A stretch of DNA of 64,000 bases from Actinomadura chibensis NBRC 106107 (GCF_001552135.1 NZ_BCQP01000056.1:24385-88384), one strand, 5' to 3'; shown: positions 50,211 to 59,990, counted from the first letter of the stretch. A program made the numbers and translations. Notes: generated by a model not told the origin, from the letters alone.

Positions 50211-51683
50211 ATGGCATGGGAGTTCCGCAAGCTCGGCCCCGGTGAAAACGTCGCGGTCGAAGCCCAGCGTGACCCGTTCGCGGCCCCCAAGTGGGCGCCG
50301 CCGGTCTGGCACATGCCCGAAGGGCTCGTGCTCATCGTCAACACCGTCCGCGCCCTCCTGCGGACAATCGTCTTCCTCGTCCGCAACATCGTCCCCGTCT
50401 CCGTCTTGTCCGGGCTCGCCTGGCTCGGCTACCGGTTCGGCTGGACCGTCCCCGCCCTGCTCCTGGCCCTCGTCGCCGTGGGCCTGGCCGTGTGGGCAGT
50501 GGTGGACCGCCCGTCCTTCGTCCGCTGGGTCGCTCGTCCGGCTCGTGCCCGGTGGCGGCTCATCCTGGTGTACCGGCGGGACTGGCAACCCGTGCTCGTC
50601 ACGGCCGGGTTGACCAAGGTTCACAAGGGGCGGGAGTACCTGCCTTCTCTCGTCCGCGTCCGCTGCGGTCCAACCTCGGACCGGGTGCTGGTGCGCATGC
50701 TCAAGGGGCAGGCTCCCGACGCATGGGAGCGGGTCTCGGTGAATCTGGCGCATGGGTTTGGGGCGTCGTTGGTGCGGGTGCGGGTGCGGGATGGGGACCG
50801 TCCGGGCCGGATCTGGCTGGAGTTCGTCCGCCGCGACGCCCTCGCCGAACCGATTCCCGCCCTGCCCATCCTCGACCCGTCCGACGTCGACCTGTCCGGC
50901 CTGGTGATCGGACGGCAGGAGGACGGTTCGCCGTGGCGGCTGCGGCTGCTGGGAACCCACGTCCTCATCGCAGGGGCGACCGGGGCCGGGAAGGGCTCGG
51001 TCATCTGGTCCACGATCCGCGCGGTGCTGCCGCTGATGCTGGGCGGGCTGGTGGAGGTCTGGGCGGTCGACCCCAAGCGCATGGAACTGTCGTTCGGGCG
51101 GGCGCTGTTCGAGCGGTACGGGCGCTACAGCGATGACCCGCGCGGCGGGATGGTCGAGCTTCTCGAAGCCGCCGCCGAAGACATGAACGCGCGGGCCGAA
51201 CGCTTCGCCGGACTCACGCGGTCGTTCGTCCCGTCGCATGAGTTCCCGTTCCGGGTGGTCGTGGTGGATGAGCTGGCGTTCCTGACCGCCTACTGCCCCG
51301 AACGCGACCTCAGAAAGCGCGCCGAGTCGGCCCTGGCTGTGCTCACCAGTCAGGGCCGGTCGGTGGGGTACTGCGTGATCGGTGCGCAGCAGGACGCGCG
51401 CAAGGAGGTCAACAACCTGCGCAACCTGTTCCCCGACCGGATCGCCCTGCGCCTGGACGAAGACGAACAAGTCGACATGGTCCTCGGCGACGGCGCGCGG
51501 GATCGCGGGGCACTGGCCGATCAAATCTCCTCGGTTCCCGAAATCGGTGCGGGGGTGGGGTTCGTCCGGCTGGAGACCACACCCGACCCGGTCCGGGTGC
51601 GGGCCGCCTACGTGGCTGACGCCGACATTCGCGCCATGGTCGCGCTCGGCCTGCCCGACGTCGATGTCGAGGGGGCCGCGTGA
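50211..51683 (+). CDS. FtsK/SpoIIIE-type DNA translocase (TraSA/TraB-like)
   Basis: 490 aa. Two membrane helices (about 52-72 and 77-97), then a P-loop ATPase with Walker A GATGAGKGS (255-263) and Walker B VVVVDEL (349-355). Single proteins of this type move double-stranded DNA between mycelia. ATG at 50211 with AAGAGG 10 bases upstream; GTG at 50202 is possible. Confidence 0.9.
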   Translation: MAWEFRKLGPGENVAVEAQRDPFAAPKWAPPVWHMPEGLVLIVNTVRALLRTIVFLVRNIVPVSVLSGLAWLGYRFGWTVPALLLALVAVGLAVWAVVDRPSFVRWVARPARARWRLILVYRRDWQPVLVTAGLTKVHKGREYLPSLVRVRCGPTSDRVLVRMLKGQAPDAWERVSVNLAHGFGASLVRVRVRDGDRPGRIWLEFVRRDALAEPIPALPILDPSDVDLSGLVIGRQEDGSPWRLRLLGTHVLIAGATGAGKGSVIWSTIRAVLPLMLGGLVEVWAVDPKRMELSFGRALFERYGRYSDDPRGGMVELLEAAAEDMNARAERFAGLTRSFVPSHEFPFRVVVVDELAFLTAYCPERDLRKRAESALAVLTSQGRSVGYCVIGAQQDARKEVNNLRNLFPDRIALRLDEDEQVDMVLGDGARDRGALADQISSVPEIGAGVGFVRLETTPDPVRVRAAYVADADIRAMVALGLPDVDVEGAA

Positions 51684-53386
51684 GGCAACCCACCCTCGAC
51701 GGACCAGCCTCGGACGCCACCTCCAACGAGTCCGCCCCGGACGGTTCCGAACCCGGCCCGGTGGTCAAGACCCTGCCTCCGCTGGCCCGTGGGGTGCTGG
51801 AGGCGGTCGCGGTCGAGCACGGCGTGTGCATCCGGCCCGTCCCCATGCGCCGGGTCGACCTGACCACCGGAACCGGCGACATCCTCTACGTCCCGTGCGG
51901 TCACACGCTCGCCTCGGTGTGTCCCTCGTGCGCTGAACGCAAGCGCGCACTCCGCGCCGTGCAGTGCGCCCAGGGCTGGCACCTCACCCAGGAACCCGTC
52001 ATCACCCGTGCCGACCCCGACGCCGAGCAACGCGCGTGGATGGAACTGCGGGCGCACGCGGCGGCGGCCTGCGACAAGGCGACAGAGAGCGGGACGGCGG
52101 ACGGCGAAGGAGCGGAGTTCTGGGACGCGGTGATCCGCGACCTCGATCACGAGATCGAACGCACGGGCGTGCGCGGCGGGCTCAAAACCGGTGATACGAA
52201 CAGGGGGCGGCGAACCCGGTCGACCCGCCGCAGGCAGGACGCGCCGGACCTTCCTCGCCGTCCGGTCGACTCCCGCACGGTCGGCAAGGTGTTCCGCGGT
52301 AAGGACGGTCACACGTTCCGGCCCTCACTGTTCCTGACCCTGACCTTGGATTCCTACGGGCGGGTGCGCTCGGACGGAACCCCGGTCGACCCGGCGACCT
52401 ACGACTACGCGCGGGCCGCGCGGGACGCCCTGCACTTCTCCAAACTGGTGGACCGGTTCGTGCAGAACCTACGCCGGTTCGTCGGCTACGACGTCCAATA
52501 CTTCGCCACCGTCGAACCCCAACGCCGCCTCGCCCCCCACCTACACATGGCCATCCGGGGCACGATCTCCCGCGCCGAACTCCGGCAGGTGGTAGCAGCG
52601 ACCTACCACCAGGTGTGGTGGCCCTCGACTGATCGGGTCGTCTTCTCGGGGGATCGGCTGCCGGTCTGGGATGACGCGGCCGGGCCTGAGGGCGGCTACC
52701 TCGACCCGGCCACCGGTGAAGTCCTGCCCACCTGGGATGAAGCGCTGGATGCCCTCGGCGCGGACGAGGACGCCGAGCCATTGCACGTGGCACGGTTCGG
52801 GCGACAGATCGACGCGCAAGGCGTCCTGACCGACTCCCCGCAATCGCGCAAGCTGATCGGCTACCTCACCAAGTACCTGGTCAAAGGCATCGCCGAATGC
52901 CACGCACCCGACACCGACGCGCAGCGGGAGCATGCCGACCGGATGGCCGAAGCGCTCCGCTATGAGCCGTGCTCGCCCACGTGCGCGAACTGGCTGCGCT
53001 ATGGCGTCCAGCCCAAGAATCCCCGCAAGGGCATGGCTCCGGGCTTCTGTAAAGGCAAAGCCCACCGACGCGAACACCTCGGCTACGGCGGCCGCCGCGT
53101 CCTGGTCTCCCGCAAGTGGTCCGGTAAGACCCTCGCCGACCACAAAGCCGACCGGAAGGCATGGGTCCTGGCACGACTCGCTGAGGCCGGAATCCCCGTC
53201 GCCAACCCCGCCGACCCGAACGCGGCCTACGTCTGGGAGCGCGCCGGGCCGGGTGACCCGGACGTGAAACCGACCGATCAACGGCTCCTACTCCTCATCA
53301 ATGAACGCATCCAACGGCGCCGCCAACTCGACGCCGCGACCGGCAACCCCACTCCGGAACTTTCGGCAACTCGGGAGGCAGCGTGA
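51680..53386 (+). CDS. repSA: Rolling-circle replication initiator
   Basis: 568 aa. A Cys-rich region (CGHTLASVCPSCAERKR, about 73-89), the Rep motif FLTLTL (218-223), HUH motif PHLHMAIRG (His 287 and 289) and the catalytic Tyr in YLTKYLVKG (about 394). GTG start overlaps the FtsK gene (GTGA). RepSA-type initiators allow the excised circle to replicate. Confidence 0.88.
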   Translation: MRQPTLDGPASDATSNESAPDGSEPGPVVKTLPPLARGVLEAVAVEHGVCIRPVPMRRVDLTTGTGDILYVPCGHTLASVCPSCAERKRALRAVQCAQGWHLTQEPVITRADPDAEQRAWMELRAHAAAACDKATESGTADGEGAEFWDAVIRDLDHEIERTGVRGGLKTGDTNRGRRTRSTRRRQDAPDLPRRPVDSRTVGKVFRGKDGHTFRPSLFLTLTLDSYGRVRSDGTPVDPATYDYARAARDALHFSKLVDRFVQNLRRFVGYDVQYFATVEPQRRLAPHLHMAIRGTISRAELRQVVAATYHQVWWPSTDRVVFSGDRLPVWDDAAGPEGGYLDPATGEVLPTWDEALDALGADEDAEPLHVARFGRQIDAQGVLTDSPQSRKLIGYLTKYLVKGIAECHAPDTDAQREHADRMAEALRYEPCSPTCANWLRYGVQPKNPRKGMAPGFCKGKAHRREHLGYGGRRVLVSRKWSGKTLADHKADRKAWVLARLAEAGIPVANPADPNAAYVWERAGPGDPDVKPTDQRLLLLINERIQRRRQLDAATGNPTPELSATREAA

Positions 53387-53577
53387 GAGGCAAGCGGGAC
53401 GAGCTTCTAACCGTCGACCAGGTTCTAGAGGAACTCGGCGGGATCTCTCGGCGGACCTTCTATCGGTGGCGGGAGATCGGGCGGGCTCCGGCTGGCATCA
53501 AGCTTCCCAACGGCGAGATTCGCATCTACCGAAGTGACCTCGACGCATGGCTCTGGTCGCTGCGGGAGGCCGCGTGA
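53383..53577 (+). CDS. xis: Excisionase (helix-turn-helix, MerR-like)
   Basis: 64 aa with SRRTFYRWREIGRAPAGIKL and the DLDAWLWS ending of HTH_17 excisionases. It bends DNA at the att sites to direct the integrase toward excision. Overlaps its neighbours by GTGA on both sides. Confidence 0.88.
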   Translation: MRGKRDELLTVDQVLEELGGISRRTFYRWREIGRAPAGIKLPNGEIRIYRSDLDAWLWSLREAA

Positions 53578-54956
53578 ACACCTCCTACAAGGTCAAGCTC
53601 TGGGAGCTTCGGCCGAACAAAGCCGGGCCGAGGTCGAGTAAGCCGGGCAAGGTCATCTCCTACACCGCCCGTTGGACGGTCGGCGGCCGTGAGAAGTCCC
53701 GGACGTTCGAGCGGTCGTCGCAGGCGAAGAGCTTCCTGTCCGACCTGCGGCAGGCTGCCAAGGACGGTGAGGCGTTCGATATGGATACGGGCCTTCCGGT
53801 GTCCATGCTCAAGGCGGCGACCTCTCGGACCTGGCTGCAATTCGCACGCGCGTACGTCGAAGCGCGCTGGCCACACGCGGCGGCCAAATCGCGTGAGGGA
53901 CTCACCGACACCATGACGGCCGTGACGCTCGTCTTCGTCAAGGACATGCCGGGGCGTCCGGACGCTGCGCTTCTGCGGGTCCTGCTTCGGCAACACGTCT
54001 TCGTCCCGGAGGCTCGCCGTCCCGAGATGCAGCCGGACCTCGATGCGGCGCTGCGGTGGCTGGAAGCGGCGTCCATGCCGATCGCGGAGGTGAACGAACC
54101 GCGGTTGGCGCGGGCCGCGCTGGAGGCTCTCGCGCTCCAGCTCGACGGAAAGCCTGCGGCCTCCTCGACCTTCCGCCGCAAACGGGCGGTGTTCAAGCAT
54201 GCGCTCGGCTACGCGGTTGAAGCTGGGGACTTCGCGGCGAATCCTCTCGACCGAGTGAAGTGGCGTCCGCCGAAGCAGAACGGAGCCGTTGATCGTCGCG
54301 TCGTCGTGAACCCGGCGCAGGCTCGGGAACTGCTGGTGGCGGTGTCCTATGTCGGCCGGTCGCGTGGGCCTCGGCTGCGGGCGATGTTCGCGTGCATGTA
54401 CTTCGCTGGCCTTCGTCCGGCTGAGGCCGCGGGTCTGCGTCGTCAGGACTGCGAACTTCCGGCAACCGGCTGGGGCCTGATCACGGTCAAGAAGACCCGT
54501 CCTCAGACCAACAAGCGGTACACCGACTCGGGGGAGACCTTCGACGATCGGGGCCTCAAGCATCGGGAGGACGACATTGTCCGGCCGGTCCCGATTCCGC
54601 CTGAGCTGGTGGCGATCCTCCGGGAACACCTCGACGCCTTCGGGACGGCCGAGGATGGGAGGCTGTTCGTCACCAGTAGCGGCCGGTCGTTCTCCGGGTC
54701 GGCGTACGCGCAAGTCTGGAAGCAGGCCCGCGCCCTGGCCCTCTTGCCCGATCAGGTCGAATCGCCGTTGGCGGCGCGGCCCTACGACCTGCGGCACGCG
54801 GCGGTGTCGCTCTGGCTGAACGCTGGCGTCCATGCGCCCGAAGCGGCCGAACGCGCGGGGCACGGCGTCGACGTGATGTTGCGTGTTTACGCTAAGTGCA
54901 TAGACGGGCAGCGGGACGTCGCCAACCAGCGCATAGAGGACGCGCTGGCAGCATGA
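53574..54956 (+). CDS. int: Site-specific tyrosine integrase
   Basis: 460 aa tyrosine recombinase. Catalytic Arg in YFAGLRPAEAAGLR, then RHAAVSLWL with the second Arg/His region, the late His in ERAGHGVDVM and the nucleophile Tyr in LRVYAKCI. GTG start overlaps xis. Lies 206 bp from the tRNA gene into which the element is inserted. Confidence 0.92.
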   Translation: MNTSYKVKLWELRPNKAGPRSSKPGKVISYTARWTVGGREKSRTFERSSQAKSFLSDLRQAAKDGEAFDMDTGLPVSMLKAATSRTWLQFARAYVEARWPHAAAKSREGLTDTMTAVTLVFVKDMPGRPDAALLRVLLRQHVFVPEARRPEMQPDLDAALRWLEAASMPIAEVNEPRLARAALEALALQLDGKPAASSTFRRKRAVFKHALGYAVEAGDFAANPLDRVKWRPPKQNGAVDRRVVVNPAQARELLVAVSYVGRSRGPRLRAMFACMYFAGLRPAEAAGLRRQDCELPATGWGLITVKKTRPQTNKRYTDSGETFDDRGLKHREDDIVRPVPIPPELVAILREHLDAFGTAEDGRLFVTSSGRSFSGSAYAQVWKQARALALLPDQVESPLAARPYDLRHAAVSLWLNAGVHAPEAAERAGHGVDVMLRVYAKCIDGQRDVANQRIEDALAA

Positions 54957-54970
54957 TCGACAACCGCTGT

Positions 54971-55000
54971 GAGAGGCTCCGGATCGCTCCGGGGCCTCTC
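54971..55000 (+). terminator. Hairpin after int
   Basis: 13-bp arms (54971-54983, 54988-55000) with one G-T pair and a 4-nt loop, followed by TTCGCG. Confidence 0.75.
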
Positions 55001-55161
55001 TTCGCGTCTGGGCTGACCTGCGCAAACGCGACCCAAGTCATTCCGCGTATATTCCGGGAACGGTGCCGTGGGGCTGCCTTCGGTGGCATCTGGCTGCATC
55101 CGGCGGTACCGCCCGCCAGGGGCGTTCGTGCAGGTCAGAGCAAGGTTTTGCTGTTCATGGG

Positions 55162-55210
55162 GGCGCGCCCGGCAGGATTCGAACCCGCGACCGTCGGATT
55201 AGAAGTCCGA
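55162..55210 (-). other. attR: right copy of the 49-bp att core, within tRNA-Arg
   Basis: Identical to 41152-41200. The integrase cuts somewhere in this segment, so the tRNA keeps its sequence after insertion. Confidence 0.95.
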
Positions 55211-55237
55211 TGCTCTATCCAGCTGAGCTACGGGCGC
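55164..55237 (-). tRNA. tRNA-Arg (anticodon UCU)
   Basis: 74-nt cloverleaf read on the minus strand. The acceptor stem GCGCCCG pairs with CGGGCGC, the anticodon stem TCGGA/TCCGA holds the 7-nt loop CTTCTAA (anticodon TCT), and the T-loop is GGTTCGAATCC. CCA is not encoded. Host site of the AICE. Confidence 0.95.
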
Positions 55238-55362
55238 TCGGCGCCCGGCGGGACGCCGGGACACAGTGTAAGGGGGAGGGTCCTCCGGCTCCACATCTAT
55301 AACGCCACTACCACGGGTGAACGGGCGTGGGTGGTGGGTTCGGAGCCTTATCTTGGGGTGCT

Positions 55363-56151
55363 GTGGCGGTGAACTTTGAGGTGCCGCTCTCCGAGGGGGG
55401 TGTTTCGGAGGGTGTGGTGCGGGTCGGGGACACGGTGCGCAGGCCGTTGCGGGCGCACAGTCCGGCCGTGCACGGGTTGTTGCGGCATCTGGAGTCGGTG
55501 GGGTTCGACGGGGCGCCGCGGGTGCTCGGGATCGACGAGCGGGGGCGCGAGGTCCTGAGCTGGGTGCCGGGGGAGGCGCCGTGCAGGCCGCTGCCCCGGT
55601 ACGCGGTCTCGGAGGACGCGCTGCGCGGCGTCGGGCGGTTGTTGAGGGGTTACCACGAGGCCGTGGCGTCGTACGAGGCGCCGGACGGCGCGCCGTGGGA
55701 CGGGGAGACCTCGAATCTCGACGGGGAGCCCGAGGTCATCGGGCATTGCGATGTCACGTTCGAGAACGTCGTGTTCCGGGACGGGGTTCCGGCGGCGTTC
55801 ATCGACTTCGATCTGGCGCGGCCGACCACCCGGTTGTTCGACGTGGTGACGGCGCTGCGGCATTGGGGGCCCATCGCCGATCCGGCGGATCGGGACGCGC
55901 TGCTGTACGGGGTCGACGTCGGACGCAGGCTCCGGCTTTTCTGCGACGCCTACGGGCTTGAGCGGGAACGGCGGCGGGACGTCCTCCCGGCGGCGCGGGT
56001 GAGGTTCGAAAGGTCCTATCGGGCGATGCGGAACCGGGCCCGGGGCGGTGGCGGCTGGGCGCGGATGTGGCCGGTCGCCGGGCAGCGGATACTGCGGGCG
56101 CAGGATTGGCTTGAGCGGAACTGGGATGAACTCGATGCGCGTCTCTGCTGA
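55363..56151 (+). CDS. Aminoglycoside-phosphotransferase-family protein
   Basis: 262 aa kinase-like fold: catalytic loop IGHCDVTFENVVF and metal-binding IDFDLARPTTRLFD. Members phosphorylate small molecules (not necessarily aminoglycosides). Start is uncertain between GTGs at 55363 and 55369; both lack a strong ribosome site. Its end overlaps the cobD start. Confidence 0.8.
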   Translation: MAVNFEVPLSEGGVSEGVVRVGDTVRRPLRAHSPAVHGLLRHLESVGFDGAPRVLGIDERGREVLSWVPGEAPCRPLPRYAVSEDALRGVGRLLRGYHEAVASYEAPDGAPWDGETSNLDGEPEVIGHCDVTFENVVFRDGVPAAFIDFDLARPTTRLFDVVTALRHWGPIADPADRDALLYGVDVGRRLRLFCDAYGLERERRRDVLPAARVRFERSYRAMRNRARGGGGWARMWPVAGQRILRAQDWLERNWDELDARLC

Positions 56152-57022
56152 GGGGCTTGTGCTCGGAGTGGCGCTGGACGCGCTGCTCGGCGATCCGAAG
56201 AGGTGGCATCCCGTCGCCGGATTCGGACGGGTCGCGTCAATGGCGGAGCGTTCTCTGTACGGGGATTCCCGGTGGCGCGGGGCCGTTTTCGCCGGGCTGC
56301 TCGTGGGCGGCGCCGGAATGGTCGGCGTCGGGCTGCAAAGGGTCGGGCGTGGGAATGTCCTGGTGACGGCGGCGTGTACGTGGGCCGTTCTCGGCGGGAC
56401 GTCATTGGGGCGCGAGGGTCTCATCATGGCCCGCCTGCTGGAGCGCGGAGACGTCGACGCGGCTCGTGGGCGGCTTTCCCATTTGTGCGCCCGCGACCCC
56501 GAGGGGCTGGACGCGAAGGAGTTGGCCCGGGCGGTCGTCGAGTCGGTGGCGGAGAATACGTCCGACGCGGCGGTCGCCCCGCTGGTGTGGGGCGCGGTCG
56601 GCGGCATTCCGGGGCTGCTGATGTACCGGGCGATCAATACGCTGGACGCGATGGTCGGCTACCGGAATCCGCGGTACGAGCGGTTCGGGTGGGCCGCCGC
56701 GAGACTCGACGACGCCGCCAACTGGATTCCGGCCCGCGCGACCGGCGCGCTGGTCTCGCTTTGCTCGGGACGCGAAGCCTGGCGGGTATTCCGGCGGGAC
56801 GGCGGGAAGCATCCGAGCCCGAATGCCGGACGGTGCGAGGCCGCCTTCGCCGGGGCGCTCGGAGTCCGGCTCGGTGGAGAGAACGAATACGGGGGACGCG
56901 CTGAGCGGCGTCCCGAAATGGGGGACGGCCGGGCCCCCGAAGTGCGCGACATCAGGCGGGCCGTGGGGCTTTCCGCGGCGGTGACGTTCGCGGCGGCGGC
57001 CATTGTCTGGGCGCTGCGGTGA
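56126..57022 (+). CDS. cobD: Adenosylcobinamide-phosphate synthase (CobD/CbiB)
   Basis: About 298 aa (start 56126, or 56135). Hallmarks are LDALLGDPKRWHPVAGFGR, VVESVAENTSDAAVAPL, YRAINTLDAMVGY and HPSPNAGRCEAAFAGALGV. It attaches the aminopropanol arm in vitamin B12 synthesis, at the membrane. Followed by cobQ with a 4-bp overlap. Confidence 0.93.
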   Translation: MNSMRVSAEGLVLGVALDALLGDPKRWHPVAGFGRVASMAERSLYGDSRWRGAVFAGLLVGGAGMVGVGLQRVGRGNVLVTAACTWAVLGGTSLGREGLIMARLLERGDVDAARGRLSHLCARDPEGLDAKELARAVVESVAENTSDAAVAPLVWGAVGGIPGLLMYRAINTLDAMVGYRNPRYERFGWAAARLDDAANWIPARATGALVSLCSGREAWRVFRRDGGKHPSPNAGRCEAAFAGALGVRLGGENEYGGRAERRPEMGDGRAPEVRDIRRAVGLSAAVTFAAAAIVWALR

Positions 57023-58527
57023 CCGCGTACGCGGGGCTGCTGGTCGCGGGGACGACGTCCGACGCGGGCAAGAGCGTCGTGACGGCGGGGCTCTGCCGGT
57101 GGCTGGCGCGCAGGGGCGTGAAGGTCGCGCCGTTCAAGGCCCAGAACATGTCGCTGAACTCGATGGTGACGAGCGACGGCGCGGAGATCGGACGCGCGCA
57201 GTACATGCAGGCGCAGGCGGCGATGGTCGAGCCGAAGGCGGCGATGAATCCGGTGCTGCTCAAGCCGGGCAGCGATCGGCGCAGCCAGGTCGTCGTCCTC
57301 GGACGTCCGGTGGCGGAGGTCGACGCGCTCTCCTACGGGGAGCACAAGGAATGGCTCAAAGGCGTCGTCCGGGAGAGCCTCGCGGAACTCCGCGCCGAAT
57401 ACGACGTCGTGATCTGCGAAGGCGCTGGAAGCCCGGCCGAGATCAATCTGCGCAAGGGCGACATCGTCAACATGGGCCTCGCCCGCGACGCGGGCCTTCC
57501 CGTGATCGTGGTCGGCGACATCGACCGGGGCGGCGTCTTCGCGTCGCTGTTCGGGACGGTCGCCCTTCTCGAACCCGAGGACCAGGCGCTGGTCGCCGGA
57601 TTCGTCATCAACAAGTTCCGCGGTGCCCGCGAACTGCTCGAACCGGGCCTCGAACAACTCCGGGCGCTCACCGGACGTCCCACGCTCGGCGTCCTGCCGT
57701 GGAAACTCGGCCTTTACCTCGATTCCGAGGACACCCTCGCCCTGGACGCGCCGCGTCCCGACGCGCGGGGCCCGGTCGGACGCGAAACGCTGCGCATAGC
57801 CGTCGTCCGGTTCCCGCGGATATCGAATTTCACAGATCTGGACGCCCTCGCCTGCGAGCCGGGCGTCGTCGTCCGCTACGCGGCCAGTGCCGGGGATCTG
57901 GCGGAGGCCGATCTGGTCGTCCTTCCGGGGACGCGGGCCACCGTGAACGACCTGGCCTGGCTCCGCGAACGCGGAATGGCGGACGAGATCGCGAGGCGCG
58001 CCCGCGAAGGGCGTCCCGTGCTCGGCGTCTGCGGCGGTTACCAGATGCTCGCGGAGGAAATCGTCGACCACGTCGAGTCGGGCGCCGGACGGATCGGCGG
58101 CCTCGGCCTCCTCCCCGCGAAAGTCGAATTCGGGGAAGAGAAGGTCCTCGGCCGCCCGCACGGCCGCGCCTACGGCGAGGACGTCCACGCCTACGAGATC
58201 CACCACGGCGTCGTGACGGCGCGGGGAGAGCCGTTCCTCGACGGCTGCAGGAATGGCGCGGTCTGGGGCACGACCTGGCACGGCGCAATGGAGAACGACG
58301 GTTTCCGCCGCGCCTTCCTCCAGGACGTGGCGCGGGAAAGCGGACGCCGTTTCACGCCCGCGTCCGACGTGTCCTTCGCGGCGATCAGGGAGGCGACCCT
58401 CGACGCGCTCGGCGACCTCGTCGAGGAGAATCTGGACGTCGGGGCCGTATGGCGGATCATCCGGGAAGGCGCGCCGGGCGGCCTGCCCGTCGTCCCACCG
58501 GCGGGGCCGCCGCGACCGGTAGGGTGA
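57019..58527 (+). CDS. cobQ: Cobyric acid synthase
   Basis: 502 aa. N-terminal P-loop amidotransferase domain (GTTSDAGKS, 11-19; PFKAQNMSLNS) and a C-terminal class I glutaminase with Cys338 in GVCGGYQML and the His region YEIHHG. It amidates four carboxylates of the corrin ring using glutamine and ATP. GTG start inside the end of cobD. No B12 riboswitch is visible upstream of the pair. Confidence 0.95.
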   Translation: MTAYAGLLVAGTTSDAGKSVVTAGLCRWLARRGVKVAPFKAQNMSLNSMVTSDGAEIGRAQYMQAQAAMVEPKAAMNPVLLKPGSDRRSQVVVLGRPVAEVDALSYGEHKEWLKGVVRESLAELRAEYDVVICEGAGSPAEINLRKGDIVNMGLARDAGLPVIVVGDIDRGGVFASLFGTVALLEPEDQALVAGFVINKFRGARELLEPGLEQLRALTGRPTLGVLPWKLGLYLDSEDTLALDAPRPDARGPVGRETLRIAVVRFPRISNFTDLDALACEPGVVVRYAASAGDLAEADLVVLPGTRATVNDLAWLRERGMADEIARRAREGRPVLGVCGGYQMLAEEIVDHVESGAGRIGGLGLLPAKVEFGEEKVLGRPHGRAYGEDVHAYEIHHGVVTARGEPFLDGCRNGAVWGTTWHGAMENDGFRRAFLQDVARESGRRFTPASDVSFAAIREATLDALGDLVEENLDVGAVWRIIREGAPGGLPVVPPAGPPRPVG

Positions 58528-58597
58528 TCCATTCGAGAACCGGCCGCAAATGGCGAGCAACAGGCGAGCAAGAGGCAGGCGTCAGGAGGAGCGTCCC

Positions 58598-59239
58598 GTG
58601 ACCGAGCCGCGGTCCAGGCTGATCGTCCCGCTGATGAAGGCGCGCGTCCCGGCCGAGGTCCAGTTGGAGTTCCCGCTGCCCCCGGACGAGGAGCCGGTCC
58701 GCGACCCGTTCGCCGCCGGGCTCTACGTCACCTACGCGGTGGAGGTCGCCGACGAGGGCGTCCCGTCCGGACGGCGGCACGAGCACGTCGCGCGCCGGCA
58801 CTGCGCCGAGCTCGGCGTGCCGCCCGAGGAGCTGCGCCGCACCGCGGTGGCCAACCTGCGCGACCTGCGCCCCGACCTCGGCCTGAGCTGGGATCCCGAG
58901 GTGCGCGCCGTGACGGTCACCCTCGGCGGCGGGAGCGGCCGGCCGCAGCGCGGGCGCGGCACGCTGGAGTCGGGCCTCCTGCTGGACGAGGGCCTCATGG
59001 AGAAGCTCGCCCAGGACGTCGAGGGCGACCTCGTCGTCGCCGTCCCCGCGCGGGACATGTTCATCGCGTCCGGTACCGGCCACCCGGACGGCGTCGAGCG
59101 GCTCCGCCGGACCGTCGCCCGGGTGTGGACGGCCGACCGCGGCGAGGACGCCGACCCCGCCTGGGACGTGCCCGCGGGCACGCTCCTCGCTCACGACCTG
59201 CTGGTCCGCCGCGCCGGGGGCTGGGACGTCCTTCCGTAG
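58598..59239 (+). CDS. DUF1444 (YtpQ-like) family protein
   Basis: 213 aa. The C-terminal region ESGLLLDEGLMEKLAQDVEG then VVAVPARDMFIASG matches the end of YtpQ-type proteins of unknown function. AGGAGG precedes the GTG at 58598; an upstream ATG at 58550 is less likely. Confidence 0.65.
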   Translation: MTEPRSRLIVPLMKARVPAEVQLEFPLPPDEEPVRDPFAAGLYVTYAVEVADEGVPSGRRHEHVARRHCAELGVPPEELRRTAVANLRDLRPDLGLSWDPEVRAVTVTLGGGSGRPQRGRGTLESGLLLDEGLMEKLAQDVEGDLVVAVPARDMFIASGTGHPDGVERLRRTVARVWTADRGEDADPAWDVPAGTLLAHDLLVRRAGGWDVLP

Positions 59240-59341
59240 CCCGCGTCCCGGTCCGCCCGGCGAAGTGATCCATGTCGTGATCCGGGGCGCTCGCGAAAAT
59301 CGAGTGGGATCGTGTCGGACCCGGTGCGTAGGGTGCGGCCC

Positions 59342-59983
59342 ATGGTGTCGATGGACCAGCTGCTCGCCTTCTCCGCGATGGCCTTCGCGATCATCATCAT
59401 TCCGGGGCCGTCCGTGCTGTTCGTCGTCGGCCGCGCGCTCGCCCACGGCCGCCGCACGGCGCTCGCCGGGGTCGTCGGCGGGGTGCTCGCCGCGCTGGTG
59501 CTGACGGTCGCCGTCGCGGTCGGCGTCGGCTCGATCGTGGAGCGCTCCGCGCTCGTGTTCACCGCGCTCAAGATCGTCGGCGCGGTCTACATCGTGTACC
59601 TCGGCGTGCAGGCGATCCGGCACCGCCGCTCGCTCCAGGAGGCGATCGGCGCGGACGACCCGGCCCAGGGCGGCGACCTGCGCGCTTTGGCGCAGGGCTT
59701 CGTGGTGGGCGTGACCAACCCGAAGACGACCGTGTTCTTCGCGGCCGTGCTGCCGCAGTTCGTCGTCCGGGAGCACGGGCACGTCGCGCTCCAGATGATC
59801 GTGTTCGGGCTGGTCTTCGCGGTGATCGCGCTGCTCAGCGACAGCGTCTGGGGCCTCGTCGCCGGGACGGCCCGGGAGTGGTTCGCCCGCTCGCCGCGCC
59901 GCCTCGCCGCGATCGGCGGCACCGGCGGGCTGATGATGATCGGGCTCGGCGTCACCGTCGCGGCCACCGGCCGCAAGGACTGA
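59342..59983 (+). CDS. LysE/RhtB-family exporter
   Basis: 213 aa with about six membrane helices and the LysE signature FAIIIIPGPSVLFVVGRALAHG plus GVTNPKTTVFF. Such proteins export amino acids or related compounds. Starts at 59342 or 59351. Convergent with the kinase gene. Confidence 0.9.
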   Translation: MVSMDQLLAFSAMAFAIIIIPGPSVLFVVGRALAHGRRTALAGVVGGVLAALVLTVAVAVGVGSIVERSALVFTALKIVGAVYIVYLGVQAIRHRRSLQEAIGADDPAQGGDLRALAQGFVVGVTNPKTTVFFAAVLPQFVVREHGHVALQMIVFGLVFAVIALLSDSVWGLVAGTAREWFARSPRRLAAIGGTGGLMMIGLGVTVAATGRKD

Positions 59984-59990
59984 ACGGGGG

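Larger units (their letters stand above)
41152..55210 (+). mobile_element. AICE (actinomycete integrative and conjugative element), about 14.0 kb
   Basis: Bounded by identical 49-bp repeats (41152-41200 and 55162-55210). The right copy is the 3' part of a complete tRNA-Arg gene. The core gene order gntR - pra - traB-like ftsK - repSA - xis - int, with int next to the tRNA, is the pSAM2-type plan. Such elements excise, replicate by rolling circle and move as double-stranded DNA via one FtsK-like protein. All core genes look intact, so it is probably still functional. The left 7 kb is cargo. Confidence 0.93.

Noticed and set aside
55238..57018. Possible cobalamin riboswitch before cobD/cobQ
   Set aside because: No B12-box-like sequence or suitable leader; the genes overlap the preceding phosphotransferase gene.
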